Source: Poritiphilus flavus (GTDB lineage: Bacteria > Bacteroidota > Bacteroidia > Flavobacteriales > Flavobacteriaceae). Taken from it: a DNA stretch of 64,000 nt. The notes beneath the pieces were generated by a model that saw nothing but the letters and a program-made list of their open reading frames with translations, ran no database searches and was not told the origin of the DNA. The DNA is taken from the NCBI RefSeq assembly GCF_009901585.1, contig NZ_WXYO01000004.1, positions 1 to 64,000 of the forward strand, in the 5' to 3' direction. The stretch's first letter is position 1. Every line of letters starts with the position of its first letter. The translations under genes and the position numbers were made by a program. This document shows positions 8,479 through 18,324 of the stretch, in pieces.

Positions 8479-9390
8479 ATGTTCGAAGAAAGAGATGATA
8501 CCATAATGGCGCGTTGGCTCGCAGGTGAGCTGACCGAGTCTGAGCGCAAAGCGTTTGAGGCATCATCGGAATATGCGGAATATCAACGATTGGAACAGGG
8601 ATTGACAGCTTTCCAAAAGCCTGATTTTGATAAGGAAGTATTGAGAGGAAAATTGTGGGCAGCTATTGAGAAGCAGCAAAAAACAAAAGTTATCCGGCTT
8701 AAACCCTGGTATTACGCCGCTGGTATCGCGGCCTCTATTTTACTCATAGCAGGCCTTTTCTTTAGTCAGGTCAGCTATTCCACCGTTGAAGGCCAAAAAA
8801 TGAGTGTAGTGCTTCCTGATGGTACAGAGGTAGCCCTTAATGCCATGTCTACCCTAAAGCACCGGCGTTTCTTTTGGACCAATAATAAGGAGGTTGATTT
8901 AAAAGGCGAAGGCTTTTTTAAGGTTACCAAAGGGGAAGGATTTAAGGTAAGGACCGAAAGCGGAACGGTATCGGTTTTGGGTACCGAATTCAATATCCGC
9001 TCAAGGCCAACCTCATTTGTGTTGTACTGTTATGAAGGCAAGGTACTTTACGAAAATGAAAGGGAGCAACAACGGGCATACTTAAATGTGGGAGATGCCG
9101 TTGAATTAAAAGACAACATTTTGCTGGAGTTTAAGCATAGTGATAGCAAACCGCCCTGGCAGGAAGGCAGGAGTAGTTTTTCCAATGCTGAATTGCTGTT
9201 GGTTATTGAAGAACTTGAATATCAGTATGGTATTTCGTTCTCATACGAACCCGCTTTAGTTCAGGGACATTTCACCGGGGTATTTGTCCATGACGATCTG
9301 GAACTGGCGCTAAAATCGGTGTTTGTTCCTATGGGAATCAGTTATGAACTTTCTAATGACAAGAAAAAAGTTACCCTTAATGCTCCCTAA
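8479..9390 (+). CDS. FecR-family anti-sigma factor with DUF4974 domain
   Basis: A 303-residue inner-membrane protein: cytoplasmic N-terminal part (1-75, sigma binding), one transmembrane helix (about 77-95), periplasmic FecR domain (about 100-200), and a C-terminal DUF4974/secretin-like domain (about 235-300, with FSYEPALVQGHFTGVF). The C-terminal domain is expected to meet the STN domain of the receptor encoded next. The receptor gene overlaps its 3' end, so the two are translationally linked. Confidence 0.9.
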   Translation: MFEERDDTIMARWLAGELTESERKAFEASSEYAEYQRLEQGLTAFQKPDFDKEVLRGKLWAAIEKQQKTKVIRLKPWYYAAGIAASILLIAGLFFSQVSYSTVEGQKMSVVLPDGTEVALNAMSTLKHRRFFWTNNKEVDLKGEGFFKVTKGEGFKVRTESGTVSVLGTEFNIRSRPTSFVLYCYEGKVLYENEREQQRAYLNVGDAVELKDNILLEFKHSDSKPPWQEGRSSFSNAELLLVIEELEYQYGISFSYEPALVQGHFTGVFVHDDLELALKSVFVPMGISYELSNDKKKVTLNAP

Positions 9391-12019
9391 AGCGATCCGA
9401 TTTTCCCTTGTCCTTCTTTTGTCCCTTCAATTCTTGCCGCTTAAGGCGCAGAATAGTATTGAAGTAGGTTATGAGAATCTCTTTTTAAAAGAAGTATTAG
9501 CGGATATTGAGGAAAAAAGCGGACTAAGCTTCTCTTATTCAGATGAGCTTATCGCGAACAAAAGGGTTACCATAAAGCCTTCGGATCTCAGCCTTGATAG
9601 CATATTGAATATACTTGCAGACGATACAGGCCTGCTATTTGAAAAAATAGGGGATAGACAGGTGATCATTAGCGTACCAAAGACTGAAACTCTTGTTTGC
9701 GGGTATTTGTTCGATGGGTTGACCAAAGCCCCATTGCCTTATGCGACATTGATTCTTAAAGGTACGGCGAAGGGTTATACCACGGATGAGAACGGCTATT
9801 TTGCGATTGATGACGAATCCACGATCAACGGGATACTTGTTCAATACGTGGGCTACGCGGAACGCCTGCTCTTACCAGCGGATTTCACCAGGAACGACTG
9901 CGGAAATATTCTCTTGTATCCGCAGGCAGAGACGCTCAACGAAGTTATCGTTCGTTCCTATCTCATCCGTGGGATCGACAAGAATAAAGACGGTTCCCTG
10001 ACACTTAGTTCTGAAGAGCAGGGCATACTGCCTGGATTAGTGGAGCCGGATATTTTTCAATCCGCCCAATGGGTTCCCGGGATTACAAGTATCAATGAAA
10101 CGGTTTCCGATATTCAGATCCGTGGAGGATCAGCAGATCAGAACCTTATCCTGTACGATGGGATAAAAATGTACAATACCGGCCACTTCTTTGGTATGCT
10201 TTCCATCTTCAACCCTAATATCACCTCAAATGCAACCATTTTTAAAGGTGGGGCCAGCCCTGAATACGGTGACCGCATCTCCGGGGTTATCGACATACAG
10301 GGAGAAACAGGAGTGCCAGAAAAGACCAGGGCAGGCCTGGGTATTAACGGAACACAGGCTGATGCCTTTGTGAAAGCCCGCCTGGGTGAATCTGTAGGCC
10401 TGGTAGTTTCCGGACGTCGTTCCTATGCAGACGTTGGGGATCTGGGTACACCCACCTTTGATGCCATATCAGAAAAAGTATTTCAGAATACTATCGTGGT
10501 CAACGAAGCCAGCGGGCAGATTATAGAGGATGAGGATGAGGAGACCCTGGTTGGTGGAGAAGAAACCTTTTTCTTTTATGATACCAATATTAAACTGATC
10601 ATTCAACCTTCGGAAAAGGACAGTATATACCTTAGTGGGTTGCTCACAAATAACGACCTGAACTTTCGGTTGCAGGAAGATGAAAACCTGACAGAGGACG
10701 CACTGATAACGGAAAATGAGGGTCTGAGTTTTGAATGGATCGGAGAGAAGGGAACAAATTGGCATTATTCCTTTGGGGCTTATTATTCTGATTATGAAAG
10801 TTTCTACCGGACCCAGTTTCGCGAGCAACAGCAGATAGAGGAAGACAACCTTAGGCGTAATACCGTGCTGGACTATGGGTTTAATGCGGAGTTGGCTTAT
10901 GACTTTAGCCGTCAACACGCTATTAAAGGGGGTTATCAATATTCTTCGAACGAAGTTTTTTACCAGCTTAGCCGTGATGAGAATGGTGATGATGGAGAAC
11001 CGGAGGATGATGAGGACCCTCTGCCTTCAGCGGACGAACGGGATTTCAATGAAGTGTCCAACAGAAAGAATACTACCAACACAGTGTACGGAGCTTATGT
11101 TTTCCGGCCGCAAAACAAGGGCCTGATAAGTTTGGGGCTAAGGGTATCTACCTTTTCATTGCTCGATGGCTGGTATTTTGAGCCGCGCCTAAATGTGGAA
11201 TATCCTCTGAGCAAGCTACTACGCTTGAAGCTCACAGGGGAGAAAAGGTATCAGACCATTAGTCAGCTAGTTGAATTCGACGATACCCGCCTACGCTTGC
11301 AAAGCGGTATCTGGACCTTAACTGACGACAATGAATTTCCCTTGCTGGAAAGTGAACAATTCTCCCTCGGCCTGCTGTTCGATTTTAAGGGTTGGATACT
11401 GGATGTGGATGGATATGTCAAAAAGATCGATGGGCTCACCACCTTTACCAATGGATTCACCAATGCCTCAGAAAATTATTCCCAGGGTACCAGCGATGTA
11501 TTTGGATTGGATTTCTTGTTGAAAAAGCAACTCGGAAACTACAGGATTTGGTTGGGCTACACCTACAACAAGGTAGATTACCGCTTTGAAGAATTACAGG
11601 ATGCTAAATTTCCAGGCAATAATGATATTACCAATAACCTGACCTTTTCTAACACTTACGAGGCAGGGAACTGGCGTTTCTCATTAGGTTGGAATTACCG
11701 AACAGGGGTGCCTTTTACCCCGGTTTCGGGTTTTAACGTGGTGACTGGTGATATTGAATTTGAGACTATCAATAGTGGCCGCCTTCCTGACTATCACCGA
11801 TTGGATGCTTCTCTACAGTACGGCTTCCGGCTTTCATCCAAAAATGAAAGTACAGGTACTATCGGCTTGTCTCTGCAAAATGTGTACAATCGTCAGGTGC
11901 CATTGTCGGTGTTTTATCGGGTTGATGAGAATCCGCTTACCGGACTACAGGACATAGACCAGTTGGAGCAACTATCCCTGGGGCTGACGCCTAACTTCCT
12001 GCTGAGATTCAACTTTTAA
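9356..12019 (+). CDS. TonB-dependent receptor with N-terminal STN signalling domain
   Basis: About 887 residues from the ATG at 9356; an ATG at 9380 also leaves a good signal peptide (FSLVLLLSLQFLPLKAQ). Order: signal peptide, STN domain (VGYENLFLKEVLADIEEKSGLSF onward, about 35-90), carboxypeptidase-like regulatory domain (about 110-180), plug (IQIRGGSADQNLILYDG-type segment) and a 22-strand barrel ending in aromatic FLLRFNF. The gene overlaps fecR by 35 bp. With FecI and FecR it forms a transmembrane signalling trio. No SusD partner follows, so the ligand (siderophore, peptide or small glycan) is not shown. Confidence 0.88.
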   Translation: MTRKKLPLMLPKAIRFSLVLLLSLQFLPLKAQNSIEVGYENLFLKEVLADIEEKSGLSFSYSDELIANKRVTIKPSDLSLDSILNILADDTGLLFEKIGDRQVIISVPKTETLVCGYLFDGLTKAPLPYATLILKGTAKGYTTDENGYFAIDDESTINGILVQYVGYAERLLLPADFTRNDCGNILLYPQAETLNEVIVRSYLIRGIDKNKDGSLTLSSEEQGILPGLVEPDIFQSAQWVPGITSINETVSDIQIRGGSADQNLILYDGIKMYNTGHFFGMLSIFNPNITSNATIFKGGASPEYGDRISGVIDIQGETGVPEKTRAGLGINGTQADAFVKARLGESVGLVVSGRRSYADVGDLGTPTFDAISEKVFQNTIVVNEASGQIIEDEDEETLVGGEETFFFYDTNIKLIIQPSEKDSIYLSGLLTNNDLNFRLQEDENLTEDALITENEGLSFEWIGEKGTNWHYSFGAYYSDYESFYRTQFREQQQIEEDNLRRNTVLDYGFNAELAYDFSRQHAIKGGYQYSSNEVFYQLSRDENGDDGEPEDDEDPLPSADERDFNEVSNRKNTTNTVYGAYVFRPQNKGLISLGLRVSTFSLLDGWYFEPRLNVEYPLSKLLRLKLTGEKRYQTISQLVEFDDTRLRLQSGIWTLTDDNEFPLLESEQFSLGLLFDFKGWILDVDGYVKKIDGLTTFTNGFTNASENYSQGTSDVFGLDFLLKKQLGNYRIWLGYTYNKVDYRFEELQDAKFPGNNDITNNLTFSNTYEAGNWRFSLGWNYRTGVPFTPVSGFNVVTGDIEFETINSGRLPDYHRLDASLQYGFRLSSKNESTGTIGLSLQNVYNRQVPLSVFYRVDENPLTGLQDIDQLEQLSLGLTPNFLLRFNF

Positions 12020-12061
12020 GAGCAGGAGTAGTGATCTACGTTATACGATTCGTAGTTAGAC

Positions 12062-13150
12062 TTATTTGTTCGCATACAGGTATTCACCAACCGCGTTTCC
12101 CATTTCCCTGTGGTTATGCCCCACTCCAGGGACAATCTGAATTTTCCAATTGAATTCAACCTTAAGTTCTTCCGCTATCGCCCTGGCAGTATCAAAAAAG
12201 AATTTTCCCCTGGACAACCTGTGAAGCCCTTGTTTATCTGCAGTTGTTGATCGTAAAAAAGTCCCACCGGTTTCATTTTCATTATCCATTTCGCCCAAAA
12301 ACAGCACGAAATTCCGGCCAAAGGCCTGTTTCAACGATTCTCGCTCAATGGGGGCATCTTTCAGGCCAAAGGGCATGGAGTATTCAAAGCTGGGTAAAGT
12401 GTAAAAACTGGAATTGGCAGGCATGATATGATTTACCTTGGAATCCTTTTGAAACAAGGCCATTCTATGTAGTATATGACCACCGGCAGAATGCCCGAAT
12501 ATGTCGTAAGTAGTCTGTTTTGAATTCAAATGGGCTATCACCATATCGAATATTCTATCAAAATCGTTGAAAATCCATTGCTCCCGGTTTGGGTTGATCT
12601 CAAACTTGAAATTCTCCTCGTTCATTCTGGCGATATTGGTGTTTTCCACATATTCGATGCTGTTTTTCAGTTCTATATTTTTGAGCAATCCGCAAAGATG
12701 ATAATCCCCAAAACCATATTCCCTCTCATTATACATAGGGGAGAGAATAAGCAGGCCGTATTTTTCAGATTCTTCAATCCACGCGTCCCTGTAACTATCC
12801 CCATTTCGACCGGCTCCGGGAATGACTATAAGAATTTTGGAATCTTCATGGAAATTTTCGGGTTTATGGTAGTATACTTTTATGCTCTGACCTTCATGTC
12901 CCGGTCCGCTGTCAACAAGAAATGCCCCAGATCCGTTTTGAATGTCTACCTGGTTAACTTGTAGTTCATTTTCTTTGATCAATTTATCCTTGCTCACAAG
13001 GGCCATATCGCAATGCGGACAGTTCCCCGCTTCCGAAAAAGTCAATTCATCACAGGGAAGGTCGCAAGGGGGGCATACGTATTCTCCGCTTTTGTTGCGG
13101 CAAGAGACAAAGCAGACGCAAATGAGTATAAAAGAAAAGATGAACCTCAT
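12062..13150 (-). CDS. Lipoprotein: heavy-metal-binding-like Cys motif fused to alpha/beta hydrolase
   Basis: A 362-residue lipoprotein (lipobox near Cys17). Residues 24-50 carry five clustered cysteines (C26, C29, C33, C44, C47) in a pattern like the heavy-metal-binding domain of efflux proteins (CPHCDMAL). Residues 85-362 are an alpha/beta hydrolase resembling polyhydroxybutyrate depolymerase/feruloyl esterase-like proteins: oxyanion IPGAGRNG, nucleophile GHS221AGG, acidic residue in LGEMDNE and His345 in GVGHNH. It would act on an ester outside the inner membrane. Its 3' end faces the receptor gene. Confidence 0.7.
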   Translation of the reverse strand: MRFIFSFILICVCFVSCRNKSGEYVCPPCDLPCDELTFSEAGNCPHCDMALVSKDKLIKENELQVNQVDIQNGSGAFLVDSGPGHEGQSIKVYYHKPENFHEDSKILIVIPGAGRNGDSYRDAWIEESEKYGLLILSPMYNEREYGFGDYHLCGLLKNIELKNSIEYVENTNIARMNEENFKFEINPNREQWIFNDFDRIFDMVIAHLNSKQTTYDIFGHSAGGHILHRMALFQKDSKVNHIMPANSSFYTLPSFEYSMPFGLKDAPIERESLKQAFGRNFVLFLGEMDNENETGGTFLRSTTADKQGLHRLSRGKFFFDTARAIAEELKVEFNWKIQIVPGVGHNHREMGNAVGEYLYANK

Positions 13151-13194
13151 ATTAGATAGTTAATACCATGCCGATCCTGGCCAGCAAAATGTAT

Positions 13195-13214
13195 CAATGT
13201 AAAAGTATACATTG
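13195..13214. promoter_or_regulatory. Short inverted repeat upstream of hydrolase gene
   Basis: CAATGTA (13195-13201) and TACATTG (13208-13214) are exact inverse copies with a 6-bp spacer, 45 bp ahead of the hydrolase start on the minus strand. It could be an operator or a weak hairpin behind the YdeI-like gene. No regulator gene is adjacent. Confidence 0.3.
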
Positions 13215-13287
13215 TGACCGAAAGCCCTGCATGATTACATTTTTAATTCTGGGAAGACGTTTTTGCTATACGCTGATAAGTTTAGGC

Positions 13288-13929
13288 TTAGCCTCTTTTT
13301 CCGGATTGATACTTATCATGCAATCCTATTCCTGATAAGATCATAGGGATGCATTTTTCGATTCGGGCGATCTTCGTTTTCGACTGTTTGGGTTGGGAAA
13401 AATGGAGTATATATCCTCGTTGCCGCCCCGGTGTCAGAGCTTCAAAAGAAGTTTTCAATACCGGATCCTCTTCAAATTTCATTACCAATTCTTCAGGGAG
13501 CGGTTCGGGATTCGTTTTGAAGGCCACTTTTAAACCGGCTTTTTCTATTTCTATAGCCTCAAAAATGTAAGCTTTGATATTTGTTTCAAGCTCCTTTACT
13601 TTTCCTACATCCACAAACTTAAACAACCTGGCTGCCTGGGAATTAGGCCCGGGTTTTACCAACAAGGATTTGGCATCGGCCAGCAAAGAACCCTTAAAGA
13701 AACTGATACAGCAATACTCCCGTAGAGCACTTAACATGAGTATGTTTTTCCCCTGATAGGTATAACAGGGTGCACCCCATTTACATTCCTCGGTTAATCC
13801 GCAATCCTGAACAATGCCTCGTAATAGTTTTAATTCCTCGGTCCACCTATGCACCTTGCAATCCGGTGTTCCACCGAGTTCACATCGTCCACAACCCTCG
13901 ATGAGATAATTGTCTACGGATTTGTTCAT
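13288..13929 (-). CDS. YdeI/OmpD-associated family protein with DUF1801 domain
   Basis: A 213-residue cytoplasmic protein. Residues 25-125 fit DUF1801 (WTEELKLLRGIVQDCGLTEECKWGAPCYTYQG), and the C-terminal 60 residues (LTPGRQRGYILHFSQPKQSKTKIARIEKC) match the YdeI/OmpD-associated domain. The family's biochemical role is not established. The N-terminus holds three extra cysteines (GCGRCELGGTPDC) not typical for the domain. It is a single gene, with a repeat array beginning about 60 bp upstream of its start. Confidence 0.8.
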   Translation of the reverse strand: MNKSVDNYLIEGCGRCELGGTPDCKVHRWTEELKLLRGIVQDCGLTEECKWGAPCYTYQGKNILMLSALREYCCISFFKGSLLADAKSLLVKPGPNSQAARLFKFVDVGKVKELETNIKAYIFEAIEIEKAGLKVAFKTNPEPLPEELVMKFEEDPVLKTSFEALTPGRQRGYILHFSQPKQSKTKIARIEKCIPMILSGIGLHDKYQSGKRG

Positions 13930-13998
13930 TTCAATATATCGTATGCGTTACCAATTGAAGTGTGCATTATTTCTTTAACGCCATAACTTAAAAATAAA

Positions 13999-14745
13999 GA
14001 AATAATCAGTAATCAGTAATCAGTAATCAGTAGTCAGTAATCAGTAATCAGTAGTCAGTAAACAGTGGACAGTGAACAGTTTATTGTCTAAAAATCCAGC
14101 AGTCTAACAATCTAACAATCCAAACGTCTAACCATCCAACAGTCTAAGAATCTAACCATCCAACCATCCAACTGTCTAACAATCCAAACGTCTGACCATC
14201 CAACCGTCTAACCATCCAACCGTCTAACCATCTAACCATCCAACCATCCAACTGTCTAACAATCTAACCATCCAAAACATCCAACCGTCCAATTGTCTAA
14301 TTCTCCAGTTCCCCCAATTTAACAGTTTTACAATTCTTCAAACTACTACATTGTTCCATTTCCTCATTTTCAAATTGATTTACTTTCTTCCTGCTTTGAA
14401 ATTGCAGTAGTAGTGGGTAACTTAATATGGGGAGGGGTTTAGAACCCCAGTTTCAGTAGGCAGTGGGCAGTAATCAGTGAACAGTGAACAGTCACCAGTA
14501 AACAGTTTATTGTCTAAAAATCCAGCAGTCTAACAATCTAACAATCCAAACGTCTAACCATCCAACTGTCTAACAATCCAAACGTCTGACCATCCAACCG
14601 TCTAACCATCCAACCGTCTAACCATCTAACCATCCAACCATCCAACTGTCTAACAATCTAACCCTCTAACCATCCAATCATCCAATAGTCTAATGTTACA
14701 ATTCCTCGATTTCACAATTTTACAGTTTTACAACGCTCCAAGCCA
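13999..14745. repeat. Two composite 7-bp/8-bp repeat units in tandem
   Basis: Unit one: 7-bp array (CAGTAAT-type) at 14003-14080, then an 8-bp array to about 14320; around 14190-14280 nearly every unit fits NRTCYRAC. A link block at 14351-14448 follows. Unit two: 7-bp array 14445-14508, then a second 8-bp array to about 14745. The segment at 14077 (CAGTTTATTGTCTAAAAATC) recurs at 14503, 426 bp later. The last part (14750-14828) has AAACTT repeats and then nothing recognisable before the EthD gene. No gene is visible between 13930 and 14828. Confidence 0.88.
14434..14448. repeat. Hairpin GGGGTT-TAG-AACCCC inside the repeat element
   Basis: A 6-bp stem with a 3-nt loop, matching in place and surroundings the perfect palindrome GGGGTCTAGACCCC at 31241-31254. 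The stem differs by a compensated change (T-A here, C-G there). No T-run follows on either strand, so it is not an ordinary terminator. Confidence 0.6.
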
Positions 14746-14828
14746 CCCCATAAAACTTACACTTAAACTTAAACTTGAGTTTAAACTTAGCCCTGAATCC
14801 TAATCACCCTAATGGAGCTCTGGCTCAA

Positions 14829-15236
14829 TTAGTGTACTACCTCACTGATTTGTACCACCGGCTGAATATCCGTATAGTTGGGGATATCACCCAGGATCTG
14901 TTCCGCATTAGGTCCGAAGGAATTTTGATACTCGGAAAGCTTGTTAAAGTAAAAATAACCGATAGCCACATAGGGAACAGGCTCGTCCGGGGTCCTGCCA
15001 CCAACACCCTTGTCGATTTCCATCAGCTGTAAGGAATCACCAAAAAGGCGTGCACACATTGGCATGTGCTTCTCTGAATAGTAATCCATGTTAAACGTCT
15101 TCCCTTCTTCATTAGGATACATAATGGCTATCTTGACCATGCCTTTTTTTGCTTTGGGAGCATCGCCGGTGGAAGTCTGCCAACTGGCAAGGAGTATAGC
15201 AACTCCGATAATTAAGAGTACGAACTTAGCTTTCAT
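14829..15236 (-). CDS. Exported EthD-domain protein
   Basis: A 135-residue protein with an N-terminal hydrophobic signal (KFVLLIIGVAILLASW) and an EthD-like ferredoxin-fold domain from about 33 to 130 (VKIAIMYPNEEGKTFNMDYYSEKHMPMCARLFG, then a family-typical GYFYFNKLSEYQNSFGP). EthD proteins are small dimeric barrels, in a few cases linked to ether or polyketide degradation, but most are of unknown role. Export to the envelope is unusual for the family. It stands alone. A perfect 8-bp inverted repeat is 41 bp upstream. Confidence 0.72.
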   Translation of the reverse strand: MKAKFVLLIIGVAILLASWQTSTGDAPKAKKGMVKIAIMYPNEEGKTFNMDYYSEKHMPMCARLFGDSLQLMEIDKGVGGRTPDEPVPYVAIGYFYFNKLSEYQNSFGPNAEQILGDIPNYTDIQPVVQISEVVH

Positions 15237-15276
15237 TTTGTTGAGATTTTATAAACTGAATAGGTTACTTTATTTC

Positions 15277-15294
15277 TTGTGGCCTTGGCCACAA
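15277..15294. promoter_or_regulatory. Perfect inverted repeat between EthD gene and isocitrate dehydrogenase
   Basis: TTGTGGCC (15277-15284) and GGCCACAA (15287-15294) form an exact 8-bp inverted repeat with a 2-bp centre. It is 41 bp upstream of the EthD start codon on the minus strand, and it may be an operator. The rest of the divergent spacer 15237-15612 is AT-rich and should hold both promoters, but I find no convincing consensus. Confidence 0.4.
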
Positions 15295-15612
15295 CATAGT
15301 ACAGCAGGGATAAACCCCGCTAAACCAATACGATTTTGTCAAGTTACAGCCTTTTTTGGGGCAATATTGACGATATATTATCATTTCCACTTACGATTTT
15401 AATTCTTTGAATGGGAATTCCCTGATTCCTTAACAGTATTTGACCAATTATTGGGCAAAAAACCTATGATCACAGCTTATTACCCAAGCCATATTTGTAG
15501 GGCCTTAGGAAGTAATCATAAATTATATTTATGTGATTGGTAAAATAATTAAATAAAATTTTATGGAATATTCTTTTGATCTTTGTTCCGGAAACAAAAT
15601 CACAAAGTACAT

Positions 15613-17127
15613 ATGGATATAAAGGTTTTAACCGAACAACTACAAAAGAAAGAAACAAACACTCCTGTTAAAGTGGCGGTGGCTCAGGGAGACGGCATAG
15701 GGCCGGAAATCATGAAAGCTACCCTTAGCATCCTCAAGGCTGCAGGAGCCCAAATCGAACCAGAATTCATAGAATTAGGTGAGAAAGTCTACTTATCCGG
15801 TAATACATCAGGCATAGATTCCAAGGCCTGGGAAGCAATCCGAAACAACAAAATAATATTTAAGGCCCCCATCACCACTCCTCAGGGAAAAGGTTACAAA
15901 AGCCTTAACGTTACCCTGAGAAAATCTCTGGGCCTTTATGCTAATCTAAGACCGGTTACTTCTTTATACCCTTATGTCCCTACAAATTTCCCTACCATGG
16001 ACGTGGTCATCATTCGTGAAAACGAGGAAGATCTATACGCGGGAATAGAGCACAGGCAGACGCAAGAGGTCTATCAATGCCTTAAGCTCATAACCAGACC
16101 TGGATGTGAGCGAATCGTCCGCTACGCCTTTGAATATGCCAAAGCATATGGCAGAAAGAAGGTTACCTGCATGGTAAAGGATAACATCATGAAACTGACA
16201 GACGGCCTGTTCCATAGGGTCTTTGATGAGATTTCAATTGAATATCCTGAAATTCAGGCGGAGACTCAGATTATCGATATAGGTTCTGCGCGATTGGCGG
16301 CCAGTCCGGAAAATTACGATGTAATTGTTACTGCAAACCTCTACGGAGACATTATTTCTGACATCGCTGCGGAAATAGGAGGTTCTGTGGGGATGTGCGG
16401 TTCGGCAAATATTGGAAAGGAAGTGGCCATGTTTGAGGCTATCCACGGATCTGCCCCCGATATCGCGGGAAAAGGTATAGCGAATCCTTCAGGGCTTATC
16501 AATGCTGCGGTGGCCATGTTGGCCCACATCGGACAGGCAGAGATCGGTGATAAGGTGAAGAACGCCTGGCTAACAACCCTGGAACAAGGCTATCACACAG
16601 CGGATATCTATCAGGAAGGAGTGAGCGCGCAAAAGGTAAAGACACAGGAATTCGCGGAAAAAGTCATTGAAAACCTGGGAAAAACACCGGATAATCTGAC
16701 CAAAAGTACTTTGGCCCACGGAAACGGTGTGATTCAAATGCCGGAATACTTCCGCCAACAGCAGTATAAAGAACTGGTAGGTGTGGATGTGTTCCTGGAC
16801 TGGCAGGGTAAGGATCCTAATGAACTTGGAGACGCCCTCTCATCCCTGGATGTCTACAAATTAAAACTAAAAATGATCACTAACCGAGGGGTCAAGGTAT
16901 ACCCCGAAGGATTAAAGGAAACCTATTGTACAGACCACTGGCGCTGCCGCTTTGTAGGGGTGGACGCTAAAATAAACAGAAGGGAACCTCAGTACGCCCA
17001 TATTGATTTTGAACAGGTTGTCGCCCTGCTCTCCAAACTAAATTATTTGGGATTCGATGTGATCAAAACGGAAAACCTCTACGAATTCGATGGACAAAGA
17101 GGATTCTCCTTAGGACAGGGAGAATAA
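15613..17127 (+). CDS. icd: NADP-dependent isocitrate dehydrogenase
   Basis: The ATG at 15613 gives 504 residues; the frame extends ten codons further up only to a TTG. It converts isocitrate and NADP+ to 2-oxoglutarate, CO2 and NADPH in the TCA cycle. The isopropylmalate/isocitrate dehydrogenase signatures are clear: GDGIGPEI, LNVTLRKSLGLYANLRP (substrate Ser/Arg), ENEEDLYAGIEH, YGDIISDIAAEIGGS (metal aspartates), EAIHGSAPDIAGKGIANP (cofactor). The C-terminal extension of about 140 residues is that of the long Thermus-type subfamily. A strong terminator follows. Confidence 0.93.
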   Translation: MDIKVLTEQLQKKETNTPVKVAVAQGDGIGPEIMKATLSILKAAGAQIEPEFIELGEKVYLSGNTSGIDSKAWEAIRNNKIIFKAPITTPQGKGYKSLNVTLRKSLGLYANLRPVTSLYPYVPTNFPTMDVVIIRENEEDLYAGIEHRQTQEVYQCLKLITRPGCERIVRYAFEYAKAYGRKKVTCMVKDNIMKLTDGLFHRVFDEISIEYPEIQAETQIIDIGSARLAASPENYDVIVTANLYGDIISDIAAEIGGSVGMCGSANIGKEVAMFEAIHGSAPDIAGKGIANPSGLINAAVAMLAHIGQAEIGDKVKNAWLTTLEQGYHTADIYQEGVSAQKVKTQEFAEKVIENLGKTPDNLTKSTLAHGNGVIQMPEYFRQQQYKELVGVDVFLDWQGKDPNELGDALSSLDVYKLKLKMITNRGVKVYPEGLKETYCTDHWRCRFVGVDAKINRREPQYAHIDFEQVVALLSKLNYLGFDVIKTENLYEFDGQRGFSLGQGE

Positions 17128-17160
17128 AAATTAAGTGTTCAGTTTATTATTTTTATGCAA

Positions 17161-17192
17161 GCGTAGCTGCCGGAAGGCAGCTGCGTTTTTTT
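17161..17192 (+). terminator. Rho-independent terminator after isocitrate dehydrogenase gene
   Basis: GCGTAGCTGCC, loop GGAA, GGCAGCTGCGT forms an 11-bp stem with two G-T pairs, followed by seven T residues. It lies 34 bp behind the icd stop codon. The remainder of the 17128-17461 spacer shows no gene and should hold the promoter of the DUF6090 gene. Confidence 0.88.
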
Positions 17193-17461
17193 ATTCTTGC
17201 TTTGCGTCTTTTCAGTATTGTAATCACATCGCCTTCTTAATAGGGCTTATATCAGTTCAACCATATTATAACTCTATTACTCAGTCAGACATGGTTTATC
17301 ATGGTTTTTTCCTTAATTTCAATAACACGGATCCATCTCAAAATTTCAAGACTATACATATCCAATGTTGAAATTTGGTAATTCGCCTGGCCCAAGTTTT
17401 CCATAAGCATCATCTCCCATTAGTTCTGGCAATATGTCTGTAACTGACCAAGCTGATAATT

Positions 17462-18172
17462 ATGAAACTGTTTCGAAAAATACGTATAGACCAAATTAAC
17501 AAGGGACAATTAAAAAAGTACCTACTATATGCCATTGGAGAGATTCTTTTGGTAATGATAGGGATCAGTCTGGCCTTGCAGGTAAATAACTGGAATGAGG
17601 CCAGGATCAGGAAGAACACGGAGATCGGTCACTATATGAACATTAGGGATCAGATTGTAGATGATAAGAAATTGATCAGTAACCTTATTGATTACAATAA
17701 TGGTTATATGCAACAATTCAAATTCGCCTCAGGGCTTATTGAGGCTAATGACCGGAGCCAAATGGACACCCTGGGTCTTATTGTGCGAAACCTTACTAAT
17801 TATTCCGACTTTGATAGGCATGGTAATATTTATGAAACTATGGTCAATAGCGGGGAGGTCAAGCTATTGCGGAATCATAAGATAGTAGATGGCCTAAGGA
17901 TATTGGAGGAAAAATACCTTTATATCAATAGGATGGAGAACATTCATTACGATGCCATGATGACCTATGTTGTTTCATCGATCACACCAAGTATTAGATT
18001 TTCTGATGCCAATATCGTAAAGCCGGAAAACATATTTTCTGTTGAATTCCAGAATCTTTTATTTTCGCTATTGCAGATTATGGCAGAAAAGGACAAGGTC
18101 TACCATGATGCTTTAAATGTGATCGATAACATCACCGAGTTGATAAATGTTGAAATAGCAGAGAAAATGTAA
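17462..18172 (+). CDS. DUF6090 family protein, single-pass membrane
   Basis: A 236-residue protein with the opening typical of this flavobacterial family: a basic segment, then KYLLYAIGEILLVMIGISLALQVNNWNEARI (transmembrane helix about 22-42, then the conserved NNWNE). The remaining 190 residues are a mostly helical extracytoplasmic domain. The family is common and multi-copy in Flavobacteriaceae and has no known function. The gene is followed after about 150 bp by a membrane AraC regulator in the same direction. Confidence 0.82.
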   Translation: MKLFRKIRIDQINKGQLKKYLLYAIGEILLVMIGISLALQVNNWNEARIRKNTEIGHYMNIRDQIVDDKKLISNLIDYNNGYMQQFKFASGLIEANDRSQMDTLGLIVRNLTNYSDFDRHGNIYETMVNSGEVKLLRNHKIVDGLRILEEKYLYINRMENIHYDAMMTYVVSSITPSIRFSDANIVKPENIFSVEFQNLLFSLLQIMAEKDKVYHDALNVIDNITELINVEIAEKM

Positions 18173-18324
18173 TCTTGCATAAACCCTGGAGGTTGCCAAT
18201 ATAATACTGACATATAGAGTGACTTATATTCAACTGTAAGTAGCCACTGAACGCGATTAAAAAATACATTTGTTAGAATAGAAACCAAAGCGTATCTCGA
18301 CTTTTGGTAGTCAAGGTTGAACCT

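Noticed and set aside
15490-15600. Bacteroidota promoter for isocitrate dehydrogenase
   Set aside because: Several TTTG-like and TATATTTA-like strings occur, but none has the 19-21 bp spacing; not called.
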